Below are positions 22,431 to 33,934 of a stretch of DNA of 64,000 nucleotides, one piece after another. Each line of letters opens with the position of its first letter. The stretch's first letter is position 1. The DNA lies in contig UZAN01039713.1 of the NCBI GenBank assembly GCA_900618425.1, forward strand, positions 32,399 through 96,398, given 5' to 3'. Below the pieces are notes generated by a model. That model made no database searches and was not told where the DNA came from. It saw nothing but the letters and a program-made list of their open reading frames with translations. A program made the translations under genes and the position numbers. This stretch comes from Echinostoma caproni. Taxonomy: Eukaryota; Platyhelminthes; Trematoda; Plagiorchiida; Echinostomatidae.

Positions 22431-25254
22431 GAAACTGCCTTTGTCGTTAGTATGCATGGTGCAATACGACGACAGCGTCGTACATCGGTCTACTATGATG
22501 ATGGTGCTGGTAATGATAACGTTCTATTCGTATCAGTCGCTGTCACTGACACACGCTTAAGCCGAAGGTTAAAAGTCTGAACCCCACCCACTGCAACCCG
22601 CTTGTAGTATCGATCAGCATTTCTGTCACGTGGTGTTGTGATCGAATGACACCACCAGGAACACTGACCATCGACAGCCAACTATGGCATGGGGATCCTA
22701 ATGAAGCTTCAGGGTTCAAACATATACGTCTCTGATTTTATGAATGCTAACCATACTAATTACGAGCGGACACTAAATAATGAATAACTTTCTGGTTGAC
22801 TCTGCTTTTCATTAAGTAGAGAGGGGGAATTGGAAATTTTACTATGAGGACGATTTTACGCCTCATGAGGTCGGTTCCACTAGGTTTCCTGTGTTTCAGA
22901 CCCTAGAATTGGAGGTCTGTGAGTAAGAGCATATTAGGGTAATAGGTTGGAGTTTAGTCAAACTATTCATGCAAACTAACGGACGTCATCGTGAACAGAT
23001 TCCAACGCCTGACCTCTCTTGCCTTGTGTGAGAACGTCTAGGGTCTATTTTGTGATCGTTATCAAGTAATTTTTGCAGCATGTAGTTTGAGATTGTTTCT
23101 GCCTCACACCGGGTATTCCTAACCACGTAGTCATTTTGAAACCATCGACCGTCTCAATTATCACTGTTCTGCCTCGAACCCGTTGGGGTTAAAGATACTG
23201 CGCATAAATGATGCGCTCTGCTGTATTCGGACCATGTGTATGCAAACCAGAAAGTTTGGAACCAGTATCTTTCTTCTCTCCCGCGGTTTCTCAACGTGCC
23301 TAAAAACTTGGGTGACTGCGGTCCTCTCTAATTCATTTCTGAGTGTTCTACGGCGAGAAGAAAGTGAATGAGAAGCCGGTATCAGGAGACTTAGGATAAG
23401 CACTGAGCGATGGCAGTTTTGGGATGAATAATGATATCCGGTCCATGCTCAAAGAATATGGGCGTTTTGAAAGCTAAGGTGAACAGTTGTAACTTGATCA
23501 GTCATGTGTTGCATTACTTCTCTATTCTTCTCAAAATCTGCTGAGGCATTCTGATAGTTTCCCACATAATAAAGGTAAATTGTATATCAGAACTCTTCAT
23601 TGACGATGGTAACGAGCACTGTGCTAGTTCTTTTCTATTCTCTTTTCGCAACCCACATGACATCGTGCAGTACTTTGTTCGGCAAATGTTTTTGTCATTA
23701 ATCATGTGTACGTACAATAATGGCTGCCTGATTATTATGTGGGATACATTCCTAAGAAGCACATATTGTCTAGGTGACGTCTACTAAAAATATTATACGG
23801 TGACATGTTACGTGTGAAAATGAAGCTCTATTGCTTGCATTTTTACCCTGGCCTCCTGGACATTACAAGAATGAGACAACAAGAGAAACGTCCTACACAC
23901 AATATGTCTGGCGCGTGAGATGCATCTGATTTATGCACCACTTCATTGGACCAGATAATGATTATGAAGTCATCTATCAGCGATCCAGTGTACAAAATGA
24001 ATTAGTTTCGGGGGAGAGGAGAGGCAGCGATAAATCATGCACACTTTTAGGCTTGGTTGGCTCACCTGACATTAGTGATTACTAGACAACATTAAAGAAA
24101 CTATGAGACGGTGACGCTTATCCAACGATTTATAGAACTTTGCCCAAGTGCTGTATTAGGGCAAAATCTTTTTATGTGTGCTGTGTCTAATGACATCTGC
24201 TGGTAGTGAATAAATGACTAATACTCCAAACAAAAGGAGTATAACTATTTTAGTCTGTAAAACACCTAGATAATCTTTTTTCACTCTGAATGTTAGCTTG
24301 AAGCAAGAAGGGAAACTCATAGCGCTGCATATGATGGTGAAATGGACCGTAATGTTTCGTGGTTTTCCAACGTCCATTTGGAATCTGAAGACAAAAAATC
24401 AAATCTCACTTTCAAACGCCTTCCAATAAAATGCAACATCTGTTTATCATGATAGCAAGAACATAACAATGAGTGTTTTACCCAAAATTTGAAAACCAGT
24501 ATATTGAAAACGTATGTGGGACTTTGTGCTGCGTTGCTTCATGCTCTGGCCTGCAAAGTATCGTTTATAAAGACAAGAGAATATCAGATAAATTTCATCA
24601 TGGAGGTTTGTTACTCTCATAGACTCGTTATGCCTTATTTTAACACATCTAATAAGAAAGATGGGAAAAGGCAAGAGTGTCGTCAGTGGAGAACTCTTCG
24701 TTATATTCCATCAGGGTATTTGCCTAACGTATCGTCTGATATTGTTTTCAACGTGTTTAAAATTTGGAGGTGCAGCACTTATAGCTATATCTTTTACCAA
24801 CGATATGATGACTGAAATGTCACGTTAGCGGTAAATGTATTCTACGTGTCAACTCATATCTCTCAGTTGGTGTAGTTTTACCCACTGAAACAAAATAATA
24901 AAATAAAAAGCAATCTATCTGATCATTTGTCATCTTCCACCGAGTAACTGATTTAAAAAGCGGATTCCCCTCAGAATTTATTTCCTCTCCTGACTGGTAT
25001 GTGAACCCATTTCAGTAATAGGCATGTAATTCATCTTTATTGTGAGTGAGTCAATAGAAGTACATGCGAGAATCAATATACAAGACATACGTATCAGTTT
25101 TCACTTGATGTGACCACCATAGTGTAAATCATAAACATTAGGCAAATCTCACAACATCTGAATCACACAAACCCGTGTTGACCGTACCTCGTTCAGTGGT
25201 GTTCTTGATTTTCTATCTAACCACCATTTCTCCAGAAAAATATATTCCTACCAG
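22431..25254. other. Tract without a supportable gene
   Basis: The block at 22440-22690 is GC-richer and would be the upstream region of the minus-strand candidate at 21436-22430, but no TATA box is visible. A minus-strand frame at 23161-23403 has a tRNA B-box-like GGGTTCGAGGC at its 3' part and may be repeat-derived. Nothing else was recognised. Confidence 0.4.
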
Positions 25255-25289
25255 TAGAATGAAACCTGATTATTGGTGTGGCTGTTTAG
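25255..25289 (+). CDS. Candidate 35-nt micro-exon
   Basis: The acceptor AAATATATTCCTACCAG and donor GTTTAG|GTAAGG flank 35 nt. Only one frame is open, giving 11 codons, RMKPDYWCGCL, with two bases taken in and one carried out. The output phase fits 29476-29522. So short an island gives little coding evidence, and it is listed because both splice sites are good. Confidence 0.2.
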
Positions 25290-26559
25290 GTAAGGGGTTG
25301 GTGGAACCCGCTTTACCTGTTTTACTGTAGCGAGCAGCTTTCAGTTAACACATCTAGCTCCCAAGTTATTCTCGGGTATTCTGAATGACCCAGCTCGGAG
25401 ATGGTTGAAAAGAATGATAGTGACAAGTTCAATATTGTTCAAAAATTGCACAACTCATCACACAGCATTCTAAAAACAATTTATAAAACGTTCTGTACAG
25501 TGGTGAGGTTCTAAATGGCGGTTAGCAATTTTCACTGCAGACCCACATAATAAAATTCAATGGTCACTCCACTTTAATGAAAAGAATCAAATTTTTCAAA
25601 TTAACTAAATATAATCACGGGGTGTAGAAGTCGACAAATGGTTGGATTACTGCAATAATTGAAATCAATAATTTGTTTATATATCGAACCTACTTATGGA
25701 AAAACCCGGATTGATGGATTCCCACAACTGATGAAATCCAACCAAGTTGAAACAGCGGTCCAATTCTTATTAGCTTTTGAGCCCTCTGTTCATCTCCTCT
25801 ATACGCGCCGAAATGCACAATATCCTTGCAACTGTACTCTCGGTTACTGTCGTATAGTTTACCAATCATTATTGTAACGATGCGCAGCCCCAATGTTGAA
25901 TGGTGCATTGCCACAAACAACCTGTTACTGACCACTTTAGGTATCCGGGTTTGTTTAACGCAATTTTCTTACACCTCAGATGGAAGTAATACACAATAAA
26001 CTTCATTAAACACTACTTCCATGTGAACACACTCAGACAATTCAAAGTATCCTCTTGGGGATTAAATTTGCTAGGCTGAATCTATTGTTGAACCTGTTTA
26101 ACAAATTTACCATCATCGAGACCTCAATCGACTTATTGTCAATAGATACATCAAACTCAAATTTAATCTACAAGTAACCTCTTCCATTTCGTAAAATCTG
26201 TACACTGAATATGGCGACTTCTTACTGACTATGGTAGTTTTATCAATCCAACTGTCAATAACCCACACTGGTTGTCATGGCAAACATCATTTTAGTCTAA
26301 GGGTGCTAAAAGAAAAGCCTCCCAGTGGTATAGTCATGCTTGCAGCCGTGCAATACATCTCGAAATTTTAGCATCTCACTGTACACGCCTTTCCTCTTCA
26401 CACGGTCATATTCTCCGAAAAGCTGAAAACAAATCATGATTCAACTTACGGAGGAATAAGAAACGCTGCTACAAAGCATATTTGATCTTCCACCGTTAAA
26501 CAAAAGAATTGGTCACTTTTATAAGCGGATTTCTACGATCCTCGTCACGTTTCAGTGTA

Positions 26560-26616
26560 CATGGCTGAGTGGGTGATGGACCCAGCTAGTGTTTATCTCC
26601 CAGTGTGATCCCAGCC
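26560..26616 (+). repeat. tRNA-like SINE head (degenerate)
   Basis: An A-box-like TGGCTGAGTGGGTGA (26562-26576) and a B-box-like GTGTGATCCCAGCC (26603-26616) lie about 40 nt apart, as in a tRNA-derived promoter. A weaker copy of the pattern (CCAGTGGTATAGTC) is present at about 26320. No intact tRNA fold was recognised. Confidence 0.35.
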
Positions 26617-27599
26617 TCTCTTCATCACCAGCATATGTTTATCGCTAAACATTCCATTCATTAGTGAAATGTTTCCCACCCCATCCTCCAGAAAACGCCG
26701 AGAAAGTTGCAACAAACTCATCACTATTTAAAAGTTTCGCACCAGCTGGTCCGCACAGTATCTCATCCATCATTTATGAATTTTGTTCACAATTTACGTC
26801 CTGTCTAATGCGATGTTGCATGCCCAGCTGCTGATCTTAAGAATGCCTAAGCTCTCCTGAGAAACGTGAGTATTTTCTTATTCCAAATCTAGGCTTATTC
26901 TTCAGATCAACGTATTTTTCCATGCATGAATTCCAAACCCGACAGTCTGAATGTTGAATTAGCCATCTGCCTGTAAGTCTCAAAGACGAATGATTACTAA
27001 ATGCTCGCCATGATTTTTACGCTGTCATAGTCGCAGCGGCTGTTTCCTCACATTTCTGGTCAAAGACACTGAAAAACCCAATGTGTATACCGTGGCATTT
27101 CAAGATCTTTGAGTGAGTATAGCCCAAAGTTATACATTCAAATATGTCCAAGTTCAGATACTCTAGGTTTCTTGTAAGTTAGCCAAACGTTTTCTTCAAA
27201 AAGAGGAAGATCTCATCTCTAGTCGATCAGGTCTCATCTTCATCATTCTCTGTAACTTCTGGTGTCCTATAAGGTTCTTTATTTTGAACAATCATTATAT
27301 CTTTTATGTAATAATTATCTACTGTCCAAAATCTCTAGTCATATTCATTGTTCCCCTGATGATGACACTTTCCATTGTTCTCCTCCCTAGCTCACCTCCC
27401 ATCAGAACTGGAGCACCTTTTATGACGATCGTGATGTTTAGCGCGTCACGTGATCCAAATAGTGGACTCGACTGGTGTTTCTGTTAAAACCTACATAACT
27501 CAATGTTTCCAAACGTCTAGGCTTTCAACCTTCGTTTATCAGGTCATTTAGTTCCTTGTATGAATTTCTATCGATTTTCTTTTTTCCCCGTACTTGTTA

Positions 27600-27850
27600 A
27601 TTCCCTTCCGAGTTTGTCCACCAATTCGTTATGGCAGTCTCCATTTATACTGATGCGTCTCTCTCATTTGCCGTAAAATTGATCTGCTACTCTGCGCCAG
27701 AAGCTTATTATTGCTCTTCCACCTCTTTCTGTGCAACAGAAAATTAGCTCCAGATTTGAATATTGAAGGGTTAAGCGATATGGAGCTTTCTATTCTCTTG
27801 TTTATTTTCTTCATCCGGCTAACAAACAACCGCTTTTCCTACTAGTCTGC
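27600..27850 (-). pseudogene. Possible remnant of a LINE ORF1 with an SGNH/esterase-like part
   Basis: A minus-strand frame (27829-27629) reads MKKINKRIESSISLNPSIF, then HRKRWKSNNKLLAQ, before stopping; the next block continues in a shifted frame. The spacing of an Asn-rich start, a Ser/Phe segment and an Arg-Trp motif before an expected Asp-x-x-His reminds me of the SGNH-type esterase domain described in CR1-clade ORF1 proteins, but the catalytic residues are not clear. It could equally be an unrelated open stretch. No reverse transcriptase is adjacent in the right order. Confidence 0.2.
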
Positions 27851-27899
27851 CGTAGTTTCCCCATCGTCGTGAAATTATTCCCGTTTGAGTAGTTATGAT

Positions 27900-29475
27900 A
27901 ACAAAATTAGCAAACAAGCTCGTTTTCGGTGCTACCTTAACTGGTCAAATACAGCACAATTTAAAACAGATTAAAAACAAGAGGGAAGAGGAGACAGTTA
28001 TCTGCAAAGGAAATCAGAGTTTATTGAGAGATGATGGACTTGTGATAATTGATGTTCGTGAGCGTGTATCTCTCTCCGTGTGTGCGTGCGTGGAAAGTGA
28101 GGGTGGTTGTGAATCGGTGGGTAGGTGAATGAGTGGTTGCTCACAAACGTAGGTTACATCACCAGATTGTTAGTGGATGGCCATGGCCACAAATCTGTTC
28201 TAAATTGTGCTGTATTTAGCCAGCTGAGAAAGCACCGAAAACGAGCTTGTTTCTTATTTTGTGTTCTCAACTGTTTCGTCATACCATTTCTGCCGCGGAT
28301 ACTGGGTTGCGTTCACAATAACTTGGTTTGGCGTTTTCTTTAACCCCTTCTTTCGATCGACCATCTTGATGTCAGAAGTTAAGTCACTGGTGTTATTTTC
28401 TGTTTGAAATATAGAAATTACAGCATCTATGCTTCCACAATCCTAAGATTACGTCATTAGAATATTACCTAAATGGTTTCCCAAATGCCATTTCTTTTGG
28501 GTTCTTTGGTGTCCTGTAAACATCCTTTCCTAAGTACTGAAAAGCCGAAGAGTTGCATTTAACTCAAGTCAAAAAATCACTCGCCGGATTTCCTGATTTT
28601 CCCAGATCGGATGTCCAAAATATAACCCTAATTTTTAGCCCACGAGTTAACGGCGAGATTGGAAATACATTTGATATGGCACAGAATTTTATTGAATCCC
28701 TTTATCTACGCATTTAAAATAGGGAGAATACTGTTAACGGTTGTTATTGTGAATGTAAATGTTTCCTCTGAAGACAGTTATTCGAACACTTATTTATGGC
28801 AGTGAAGGATGAACTACGGGAACACAGTTTCGGAGGAGGACAATTGGTTTCAGTTCATTCTTTGCTTCCCTCAATAGATCATGTGAGGCATTGGCCTTGA
28901 TGGGTCAAGTTTTCCAGGACGATCCTAAGATCAATTGGCGTAGAACGGATGAGGTATTGTCCCCCCTGGTTAGATGCAATCGATTGTGATAGGAGTATTG
29001 GTGTTAGTAAGGTCGATTTAAGCGATGGATTTGGGAGTATGGTAATTGAAGAGCTTAAAATAGCCTTTTTTACGTAATGTTATTACGCAAATAAATGAAA
29101 ACGCATTCCTTGAGTTGAGTCTGCGGTTATCTAGTGAAACTCCTGGGCTGTGTTGAAGGTTGGTACACTACCGATTAATCCAGATAAGCAATTTCCTTTT
29201 ACATGAAAACAAGAATCCACTATTTGTTCAAGATTGGGGCTTGTTATTCTGCCTGAACTCATCTTATTCATTCTGCGGTAAAGGTGCTCTATCATCAGTA
29301 ATGGGGATTTTCTCGTCAAACACTAGATGGACGATGTGTGTATGTAACCATTGACTGGCCTGTGCAATCGGTATATTTTTGTTTCTGATTGGTATTATTG
29401 GTAAACCGACTAGCACACGCGCCCAGTTGAGCTGAATTGAGGATATGTTTCATTGCACGCGTTATTTGTTTTTAG
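27900..29475. other. Tract without a supportable gene
   Basis: Short frames only. A T/G-rich simple stretch (TGTGTGCGTGCGTGG) lies near 28078. Nothing else was recognised. Confidence 0.45.
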
Positions 29476-29522
29476 GAGGTCAGGTAGAGTATATATTTCA
29501 TGTGGGTCTGGTCACTGAACAG
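29476..29522 (+). CDS. Candidate 47-nt exon
   Basis: A textbook acceptor (CGTTATTTGTTTTTAG) and donor (TGAACAG|GTAAGCC) flank 47 nt. Two frames stop. The open one takes in one base and reads 15 codons, GQVEYIFHVGLVTEQ, leaving in phase 0. Phases agree with 25255-25289 before and 37960-37988 after. Product unknown. Confidence 0.33.
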
Positions 29523-29639
29523 GTAAGCCCAAAAAACCGGTAAAAATAAATGCCGGATTTTGAACACGTGCTCTCATAGTGTGCAAGATTAAGAATCTTT
29601 AATAATCAAAATACATAACTGTTGAAGTTTGATGCTGAG

Positions 29640-29700
29640 ATTGTGAAAAGTCTAGTAGCCTCGGTAGGATCCGAACCCACCTATTGACGTCACAGCAAGA
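29640..29700 (-). repeat. tRNA-like SINE fragment
   Basis: On the minus strand a B-box-like GGGTTCGGATCC (29667-29678) is preceded by TGTGACGTCAATAGG. The order TGACGTCA then GGTTCG then ATCCTACC resembles the copy at 36590-36650, suggesting one SINE family. The fragment is short and its ends are not defined. Confidence 0.35.
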
Positions 29701-29949
29701 CTATAACAAATGTCTTCGAAAAGCAACGAACATCCAAATGATCCACGTCAGAACGAAATTCTGAATTATACTTTCGTTAATTGAGATTGGAAAATTACAA
29801 CTTTGCATTATCATTTTACAATTCATGAGCTGATATGCATTTTCTTCCAGCGGCTTTTGATGACAATGATTTGAAGAAACCAAATTGATAGTCGTAGCAG
29901 TGAGGTTTGGCAACGTTGTTCAACCTCTCCTTATGGGTGTACATAGTTA

Positions 29950-32250
29950 CCACCGTCTTTTGGTTACCTATATTATCAAAAGGAAATCAACGAGGAAATT
30001 AAAGTGAAAGAGCACTGCGCAAAGGTCTTGTATTAATCCATGATGTACAATGGCACCATCAGATGGCTAAGGCGTGAAATATAAAAGGTTAGCTTTCGGA
30101 CTTTAACAAATGTTTTTTCTACGTGATAGGATCATTTGAGGTCAGCAGTCACGAATCACCCAAGACATTTAAACTGTTTTGACCTTTCAACTTTTAAATT
30201 ATTGATCAAGATATTGGGAACAAATAATCCAGAGAGAGTTGGTGACCTACGGTCAATGGAAAACAAAACTTCAATGCATTTATTGACGTTCAAACAAAGG
30301 TTAATACCGTCAGACCATTCAGAAATGGAATGGTTGATTGAAGGGGGTTGTCGTTGTGAGATGCACCACCAACTACTATGTAATCGGCATATTTAAAAGT
30401 GAAAACATTTGGAGTGACTGGCGAATTTAGGATATAAAAGGAAAACAGGAAAGGGGATAAAATTGCACCTTAGATTATACCCTGGTTTACAGTAATACCT
30501 AATACCATTGAGACAAGTGAATTGGCGTCGATCGGTAAAATAGTCGTGCATCCAATTCAATAGATGTGGCGGGAGATTATGTTGCCGTAACAGTGTCAAT
30601 AGGCTGTTGAACGCGTTTATATAGTCCAATAAACAAACGTTACCAATTTTTTGCTCTTTGTTCACAGTGGATAATTCAGATTGTGTAAGACAAGCAACCG
30701 CATCAGAAGTAGAGCGACGCTTACAATAATCAAACTGATTCGCATCAGGGAAATCAAGATTAGAGGATAGGTGCTTGGTAGTAATACGCTCAAAAGTCCT
30801 AAGTAATACGGAGGATGAAGCCATAGGCCGAAACTTATCGTTTTCTTTCTTAGGTACTGTGTTAATGCGGTAACTAGTCATCCTTCTGACAGACATAAAT
30901 GAAACGGTTTGTGCGAGGTGGTGTGCACATGATTTTAGGACCACTGAAGATATCCGATCAGGACCAGTGGATTTATTTTTATTGATAACACTTAACTCTT
31001 TTAAAACTTGCTCTGTTGTGACAGACACAGGAACTTCGAAATCAAGTGACGTTTTGTTTGGACTCCGTAAAACTTGCACAACGTTTTTCACTGAAGAAAA
31101 AGATTTTTTGAGCTCATTGACATCACATGAAACTGTAGTATGTAAAGTTGAACGACCACAGAGCAACTTCAGTTTGTTCTATACCTGACAGCAGGATTCG
31201 TCTCCTAGCACGGTGTCAACATACAATTATTAAATGAGTTGGGCTATCTCGCTTCTGATATGAAAGTTGACAGATTTTACCGCCAGTTTATCTCTTGAGC
31301 AATACGCTCGTTCTTTCAGCCCACGTAACCATTTCAGTCTATCAGAGATGAAGCGGCGGGGTTGTAGGTGAATCCTTTCTTGAGGACATCACACATCATA
31401 ACAATAGGCGAGATAATTGGTAAGGTTCTCACAGGAGACTGCTATATCAGGATGGAAGAGGTTTTGTGAGTCCGTGCCAGGAACCATGGATTTAAAATCC
31501 ATCGAATGGGCCAGATGATTTTGTCGTAAAAGTATTCTTCGTGCATTGTTCTTCTTCGTCAGGATTTCTTGATTGCATTTAACATATATATTGTAGGTAA
31601 AACTTTAATCAGATAGCGATCGGAATGGCCTTCTGGTGCCTGTTTGGAGGCAAGAAAAAAATGGTTCAATGAGGCATCATTTCGATTGGAAAAAGTACCA
31701 ATGTTCTGAAGAGACATGTGTTCAAATGCTCAGATCCGATCTGTTGAAATCGCCAGCAATGATGAATATAAATGTGACAGACTTCTCCAACATGATTGAT
31801 AAGAATGTATCCAGGAACGTAGACAACTCACTAAGAAGTACAGTTGAGAGTTATGTATAGATTTGAAAAAAATGGTCAAAGAGTGACGCAGAACAGAACG
31901 TGGTTTAAATGCCACAGAAGTACATGAAACCTTTTGCATGCAGTGAGTGAATATGCATGTGGTGGAGTTACACCACGAAGGTCATACATATATGTTGACG
32001 CCGCCAACTTTAGTTTTCCTTCTTGGCGGTCTATCTACACGGAAGAATTGGAAGCTTTCGATCTGAACCAATTCGTCCTCGACTGATTCTTGTAGCCAAA
32101 ATTCTTGGAAACGTAGCACACATTTTACAGTACTCTCCGTAGTGAATCAGAAAACCGATGTCCGATAGATTAGGAAGATTTTAGCAGACATTCGACGACG
32201 TAGTGATCGGATAACCAATGCCCCTCGGTGCTCAAGTGTAATTTGCCAAC
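29950..32250 (-). mobile_element. CR1-like non-LTR retrotransposon remnant (element 1)
   Basis: Read 5' to 3' on the minus strand, an APE endonuclease start is visible near 32205-32040 (WLQESVEDELVQIE, then KTKVGGVNIYV), GDFNRSDL at 31754-31731, and a GHSDRYL motif near 31640. The reverse transcriptase follows in one 257-codon frame (31166-30393) with NKSTGPDRIS, KFRPMASSS and LLDYINAFNS, the last keeping its first catalytic Asp. Past a stop it continues with KYADYIVV (30394-30380) where Tyr-Ala-Asp-Asp is expected, and VNKCIEV and ERSKQFKCLG further on. Several frameshifts and stops and the loss of the second Asp mean it cannot be active. ORF1 was not seen, so it appears 5'-truncated. Confidence 0.85.
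30393..31166 (-). pseudogene. Reverse transcriptase fragment of element 1
   Basis: A 257-codon open stretch covers the fingers and palm of a CR1-type reverse transcriptase: residues 64-72 (NKSTGPDRI), 104-115 (VPKKENDKFRPM), 136-151 including the FDYCKRRST turn, and 178-188 (CLLDYINAFNS) with the metal-binding Asp181. The DYF..RRQF segment at 208-215 matches the region before the usual GVPQGS box, which itself is lost to a frameshift. The tail of the frame is out of register. Length is roughly half of a complete domain. Confidence 0.85.
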
Positions 32251-32259
32251 CAGTGCAAT

Positions 32260-33770
32260 GTTTTCTCCGCTCGCCATGTGAATGTTTGGTGATTCTTTTA
32301 ACCTCATTTCTCACAAAACGAGAAAAAGCACGTAAGAACGGTTTGTTGATATATTCCAAGGATAGTCGTACGTAAATTTAACTGATCGCGTTGTAGGTTA
32401 TCACTGAGTTCACCGCACTTGATACAAAAGTATAACCAGAGGTAATGTGTGACGTAAAACTCAACTCTCCAGCGACAATTTCAAAGGCCCCGCCTCAAAA
32501 AGATTAAAATACAGATTAAATTGAATTACTTTCTTTTCGGTTCACACTCATTTAAACGTCGCGTGTTAAAAATTCTATGAGCATGTTACCAGAGAACAAA
32601 CAACCGTACCTAATTTCATTAAGCTTTCACCACTATTGAAGAACCAACCCGGAAAGCACTTAATTTGTTTATGGAGAAGCAAGTTTATTGCAGACTGAAA
32701 TGGCGCAATTTTTATTTGGTGATCTATGTCACTTAAAGCACAAGTCAGATTGTGAGAACAACCGCAAGCCACAGTCGATGGAATCTCGGATCGGCCTGAA
32801 GTTATGGTGGTTTGAGGAGAACATAAATCAATTTAAAGGTTCATGAAGGAGCCATTATTCGCAGATTACAAACATCACCGTTTTAGCGCACGTCATTTGA
32901 ATAAAGGGTAAGTCGCTTCTATTCACACCGGTGGTTTATTCAAAAATGTGAATGCGCCTGGGTAATCATGGTGTTTCACGGATTCGAAAAAAAAAACAAA
33001 GCGGACCGTGACGAGTGATGCAGTATTTTTCGGTGTTTGAACCGGATAACACCTTTGTCTGTGGATGTCAGACAGCCTCAGGAGACTAATCATTTTTGCA
33101 ACAAATGCAATGAATGGTGTTTTCTGAATACACCTTCAGACAATTGTAAAACGTACGAAAATTGGCTGATTGTTTACTAGACATGCAACGAACAAAAAAA
33201 CAAAAATACACACCTTTTTCACCTCAATACTCATTTGAGCAAATCCGATTGGATCTAATTTGTCGTGGGTTGGAGCAAAATCCACGCACACCAGTTGTTG
33301 GCAAATGCATTCATCTGTTTGTGTTTTTTTGTATGTGCAAGTCTTCAAGCGTACCAATTCGGATTGGTAAACAACTGCGTGAAATACCATTTGTGTCTTT
33401 TGCAGTGGTAGGCAGGAGCTGAAAGATTCAGTTTCTTGCTGAAATTACTTCAATTCACTCGTGTAATAATTTATCACACATCAGTTAATATGGATTATAA
33501 TGATTTTTCAAATATATTTTTCCAAGTGACGAGCAATCACTTAAAAAAGGCTCTCGCTTGCACTTTTTTTGGAAACCATCGACGAAGTTTTTTCTTGCGC
33601 TCTTTGAAATTCATTAGGGCTAAAACAGGCTCTTTTGCAAACGGAACTTCACGTTATGCGTCAAGTAAGGTTTCCAAATGTCCTTTTTTAGAGTTTTCCA
33701 CCAAAATGGTGATCTGGAACTGGCAATGAATCCATTCCCTATTATATATAAATTACATTGATCAGCAAAG
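32260..33770. other. Tract without a supportable gene
   Basis: The stretch beside element 1 (to about 32400) may still be its 5' part but shows no motif. The remainder shows AT-rich non-coding sequence with short frames on both strands. Confidence 0.4.
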
Positions 33771-33779
33771 TGTCTTGTT

Positions 33780-33930
33780 GTTACTGGCATAGTGATAACA
33801 CAAAGGCATTTCATACGATGAGTCTGGAGTTCAAATCCCGGAAGGAACGGTGGATATGCACTGGCAATGAGCTTCAATAGGAGCGAGACTTGACTAGAGT
33901 GCTTTCGAGGGCATGGCTGACTGGTAGAGC
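33780..33930 (+). repeat. tRNA-derived SINE-like element
   Basis: An A-box-like TGGCATAGTGAT (33785-33796) and a B box GAGTTCAAATCCC (33827-33839) are about 30 nt apart, followed by a moderately GC-rich body. The arrangement fits a polymerase III SINE head. The long minus-strand frame that covers it is an incidental reading of the repeat. Confidence 0.5.
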
Positions 33931-33934
33931 TGAG

